DNA of 45,659 bases, taken from contig JANXMQ010000018.1 of the NCBI GenBank assembly GCA_025354565.1, forward strand, positions 1 to 45,659. The letters are read 5' to 3'. Positions 43,282 through 45,659 of the stretch are shown piece after piece. The notes under the pieces are model-generated. The model worked only from the letters and a program-made list of their open reading frames with translations, searched no databases and was not told the DNA's origin. Every line of letters starts with the position of its first letter. Positions within the stretch are counted from its first letter, which is position 1. The DNA is from Akkermansiaceae bacterium. GTDB taxonomy: Bacteria > Verrucomicrobiota > Verrucomicrobiia > Verrucomicrobiales > Akkermansiaceae. The translations under genes and the position numbers were made by a program.

Positions 43282-44380
43282 CCTGCGCACTGTTTCCCGG
43301 CTGTTCCAAATGCGTGCCGACTTTGTTGAGGCGCGTCCCTACGGCTCTGGACATATCAATGACACATACTGCGCCTGGTACAATCAGGCTGGCATCCCGC
43401 TGCGCTACATCCATCAGCGCATCAACCACCACGTTTTCAAAAAACCCGAACAGGTGATGGAAAACGTCGCCCGCGTCACGCATCACGCGCTCGGGCGCTT
43501 GTTAGCTGATGGGCATCCCGAGGCCCACCGCCGCACGCTCACCTGCATTCCCGCGCATGACGGTAAATCCTACGCAGTGGATGAAAACGGCAATTTCTGG
43601 CGCACCTATCCCTTCATCGAGCGGGCGCATGGTTACGATGAGATTGAGTCTAACGAACAGGCCTTTCAGGCTGCCAGAGCCTTCGGCGAATTCCAGAAAC
43701 TCGCCGCCGATCTCATCGGTGAGCGTTTGCATGAAACCATCCCGGATTTCCATAACACGCCCAAGCGCCTCGCCGCCCTCGAAGCAGCGATCACCGCCGA
43801 CGTGGCAGGCCGGGGCACCACGGTGACGGCGGAAATCGCCTTCGCCCGTGCCCGCACCGCCGACTGTTCGCGCATTTACGACCTCATCGTCTCCGGGGAA
43901 ATTCCCGAGCGCGTCACCCACAACGACACCAAGCTCAACAACGTCCTGCTGGATGAAACGACTGCCGAGGCCATCTGCGTGATCGACCTCGACACCACCA
44001 TGCCCGGCTCCGCGCTCTATGACTTCGGCGACATGGTCCGCACCGCCGCACCGACGACCCGCGAGGATGATCCGGACCTCCATAACCTCGGTGTCCGTCT
44101 TGACCGTTTCGAGTCGCTGGTGCGCGGCTATCTATCCGCCGCGACGTTTCTCAATGCCGCCGAACGCGCCAACCTCGCCTTTTCCGGGAAGCTCTTGACC
44201 CTGGAGTGTGGCATCCGTTTTCTAACGGACTACCTCAGCGGCGACACCTATTTTAAAATCAAGCGACCCACCCACAATCTCGATCGCTGCCGCAACCAGT
44301 TCGCCTTCGTCGCCGTGCTGGAGGAAAATATGGATGCCATGGAGGAAATCGTGGTGCGCGCCTCATCGGTTGGCACGTAG
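43274..44380 (+). CDS. Sugar-1-kinase-like phosphotransferase (APH fold, NahK-like)
   Basis: A 368-residue protein of the aminoglycoside-phosphotransferase fold. The catalytic loop is THNDTKLNNVLLD (His216, Asp218, Asn223 region), followed by VIDLDTTMPGSALYDFGD with the metal-binding Asp. The N-terminus (YGSGHINDTYCAWYNQAG) is that of N-acetylhexosamine 1-kinases (NahK-like), which phosphorylate GlcNAc or GalNAc at C1. The preceding nucleotidyltransferase would then form an NDP-sugar. Its 3' end overlaps a cytochrome c fragment on the other strand, so the last residues may lie close to a rearrangement border. Full length for the family. Confidence 0.82.
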   Translation: MHDLRTVSRLFQMRADFVEARPYGSGHINDTYCAWYNQAGIPLRYIHQRINHHVFKKPEQVMENVARVTHHALGRLLADGHPEAHRRTLTCIPAHDGKSYAVDENGNFWRTYPFIERAHGYDEIESNEQAFQAARAFGEFQKLAADLIGERLHETIPDFHNTPKRLAALEAAITADVAGRGTTVTAEIAFARARTADCSRIYDLIVSGEIPERVTHNDTKLNNVLLDETTAEAICVIDLDTTMPGSALYDFGDMVRTAAPTTREDDPDLHNLGVRLDRFESLVRGYLSAATFLNAAERANLAFSGKLLTLECGIRFLTDYLSGDTYFKIKRPTHNLDRCRNQFAFVAVLEENMDAMEEIVVRASSVGT

Positions 44381-44510
44381 GCTGATTATATATTTAGTTA
44401 AGCCCAGTATCTGATCGTCGGCGAACACCTCATGCCCGGGCATGTCCGTGCCCGGAACGCCGAACTTGATCACCCGCGCCACCCGCAGTTCCGAGAGGAG
44501 TCCACGCGAA
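44363..44510 (-). pseudogene. C-terminal fragment of a cytochrome c domain
   Basis: On the minus strand this encodes about 48 residues including RVIKFGVPGTDMPGHE and VFADDQILGLTKYIISL, then a TGA stop. The GTDMPG Met-ligand loop followed by a D-rich helix is the usual tail of cytochrome c domains in PVC-group proteins ('R.G.PGT.MPGHE..SD.EI..L..YI.SL'). No haem CXXCH part or start is present; upstream the sequence turns into other DNA. It overlaps the 3' end of the kinase gene by 18 bases. Confidence 0.6.
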
Positions 44511-44519
44511 CGGCCCAGC

Positions 44520-44945
44520 CATCAAATTTGGGCGTGATGTAAATGGGGTGCAAGTCCCCTCTAGGAAAACCAGACATGAAAATGAAGAGACCACCATCTG
44601 AAGCCAACTGCGGCAGGGCGACCGACCGTGGCAATGAAGGCTAGGAGAGTACCCGAAGGGCCGCGATAGCGGCAAAGCCACCGGTCAATCCACCGATAAC
44701 GCCAGATGGCGAGGAGGAACCGAGTCGCTGCGCTGGGAAGCATGTGGGCACTCAGGAGCGAGCTTTGGCTCGTTCCTCACGTAGGCTTGTCCCGCGTCCG
44801 AGCGGAATCGCCGTGTACAATGCCATGGCCGCTTTGGCGGCTCTGAAAATTCCGCGAAGCCTTACCGCATGGACGAAGTCAAACCCATACGCACGGTGGT
44901 GTAGGACCCGTGGCTGGCTCTAGCAGTCAGTCACGGGCACCCGAT
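44520..44945 (+). mobile_element. Probable degenerate group II intron without an open reading frame
   Basis: Starting near 44530, structural-RNA-like sequence: hairpin GGGG-TGCAAGT-CCCC (44545-44559), the string GGGGTGCAAGTCCCCT often seen in group II intron domain I, many short GC stems (for example CCGCGATAGCGG), and near the end ACGCACGGTGGTGTAGGA followed by a strong 13-bp hairpin (CCCGTGGCTGGCT... CACGGG, about 44909-44939) as in the domain V 3' half and domain VI. I see no reverse transcriptase and no normal domain V, so it is degraded. Alternatively, another structured RNA. Confidence 0.4.
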
Positions 44946-45505
44946 TCGGCGCCATCCTTCGGTCGTTTGAATGGTGTAGCGATGTCATTCTGTTCAAAAG
45001 CACTCTGCCATGCCTTCCACTTGGCCTCTTCTCCCTTCTTGCCACTAATGATGAGCTTCGGACGCTTTTTTGTATCACACGCCACGCGGCGAACACACTC
45101 GAAAGCAGCTTCCGCAATATCGTCCAGTGTGACTGTTTCAGCAGTGTAGGTCGGAATCCGGAGATTCTCAAACCGCATATAGACGGTTCCGTCTGTGAAA
45201 GATCCGGCGATGACAACGCCCGCACTAGACAATAAATTATGATCAGGCACCAGCTCGGAGCGGGGAGCGTCTGTCAAAATTTCATTTCGTAGTGTGATAG
45301 CAAAATACGGCGAAGTCCCCTCGACGTGAAACCACCAAAATGGTGTTGGAAGAATTGTGAATCCCTTCGATGGCGGCTCGGAATTATCGATAATCGGTTG
45401 GTAGATAATTGCGACCCCCGATTCCCCAGCGTTCGAAAGCGCACAAGCGTAAAACGCGATGGATAGAATAAGAATGGCTTGTTTGTAACGTCTCATAATG
45501 TGCAT
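44927..45505 (-). CDS. Small exported protein, unknown function
   Basis: A 192-residue protein. Signal peptide (YKQAILILSIAFYACALSNA) followed by a soluble part (GVAIIYQPIIDN, FTILPTPFWWFHVEG, FAITLRNEIL, VVIAGSFTDGTVYMRF) and a charged C-terminal half with a Lys-rich stretch (about KKRPKLIISGKKGEEAKWKAW). I recognise no family. It could start at the second ATG, 9 bases downstream. The gene is low in GC and sits between two group II intron remnants, with its stop inside the hairpin of the left one and its start about 24 bases from the 3' end of the right one. It resembles the accessory genes at 0.5-2.2 kb. Confidence 0.6.
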   Translation of the reverse strand: MHIMRRYKQAILILSIAFYACALSNAGESGVAIIYQPIIDNSEPPSKGFTILPTPFWWFHVEGTSPYFAITLRNEILTDAPRSELVPDHNLLSSAGVVIAGSFTDGTVYMRFENLRIPTYTAETVTLDDIAEAAFECVRRVACDTKKRPKLIISGKKGEEAKWKAWQSAFEQNDIATPFKRPKDGAESGARD

Positions 45506-45528
45506 GGATAAATTTATAGCCGATTAAG

Positions 45529-45659
45529 GTAGGGACGTCAGTTGCCTGACGCCCCCCTCGCAGATCCCGGCGTGCGGAATTACCGCACCGGGCTCCTCAG
45601 GAATGCGCGCAAGTGGAACTTCGATCATGATTGGACTCTGATGGGTTGGACATGGACTA
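45529..45659 (-). mobile_element. 3' end of a group II intron (domains V and VI)
   Basis: On the minus strand GAGCCCGG-TGCGG...CCGCA-CG-CCGGGATC (45563-45595) has the size and layout of domain V: a lower stem, a two-base bulge (CG), an upper stem and a small loop. Next is a domain VI-like hairpin CGTCAG-GCAA-CTGACG with a CTACC end (about 45529-45560). The intron therefore ends about 24 bases before the start of the 192-residue gene, and its body and any reverse-transcriptase gene lie beyond the window edge. Both the domain V shape and the C-rich tail resemble bacterial class C introns. Confidence 0.7.

Noticed and set aside
44754-44777. A 10-bp hairpin AGGAGCGAGC/GCTCGTTCCT as a terminator
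   Set aside because: No T-run follows on either strand, and it lies inside the structured intron-like region, so it is better read as part of that RNA.

Overview
The window looks like a Verrucomicrobia chromosome segment. The evidence is one intact and one broken copy of the 'Verru_Chthon cassette protein A' pseudopilin-like family, three giant exported proteins built from autotransporter-associated beta-strand repeats, YDG and DUF6288-type modules, a XylR-like hybrid LacI/AraC regulator, and high-GC native genes. No rRNA, tRNA, CRISPR array or integron integrase was seen.

Left part (1-9.3 kb): accessory and mosaic. Small low-GC genes for secreted or membrane proteins of unknown function lie between four direct copies of a 28-bp repeat. 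Two integron attC-like sites (2226-2313 and 9087-9182) have the expected R''-L''-L'-R' layout with an extrahelical base in the L'' arm. The 8722-9176 segment reads as a complete gene cassette: its 5' boundary box is the exact complement of the R'' box of its own attC, and the stop codon of its gene lies in R''. Between the attC-like sites is a high-GC operon for a Gld-like ABC permease, a GldG-like protein and a DUF4340 protein. The usual ATPase gene is missing, as if the operon head had been replaced by accessory DNA. A 7.4-8.7 kb non-coding stretch holds a large imperfect palindrome, a pair of direct repeats and a seven-unit 21-bp tandem repeat. A perfect 35-bp inverted repeat (106-140 and 9293-9327) brackets this whole part; each copy carries the same gene start, facing outward.

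Middle part (9.3-40.7 kb): surface and export. After a beta-helix protein (+ strand), everything runs on the minus strand: a CE1-like esterase, a small periplasmic protein, the Verru_Chthon A protein, a secreted 602-aa protein, a Verru_Chthon A pseudogene, and three giants of 2581, 2403 and 1903 aa. The first giant has an N-terminal DUF6288-like region and a PA14 domain. The second has a sialate-O-acetylesterase-type (SGNH) domain. The third is almost pure beta-strand repeats. The first two share a closely related C-terminal domain of about 130 residues. The set suggests glycan-active and adhesive surface proteins.

Right part (40.7-45.7 kb): a XylR-like regulator lies divergent to a nucleotidyltransferase and an overlapping sugar-kinase-like phosphotransferase, probably a sugar-1-phosphate to NDP-sugar activation pair. 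Two dyad symmetries precede the 1903-aa gene. The last 1.3 kb is again scrambled: a cytochrome c fragment, a probable degenerate group II intron on the + strand, an exported small protein, and a clear group II intron domain V/VI on the minus strand whose body extends past the window edge.
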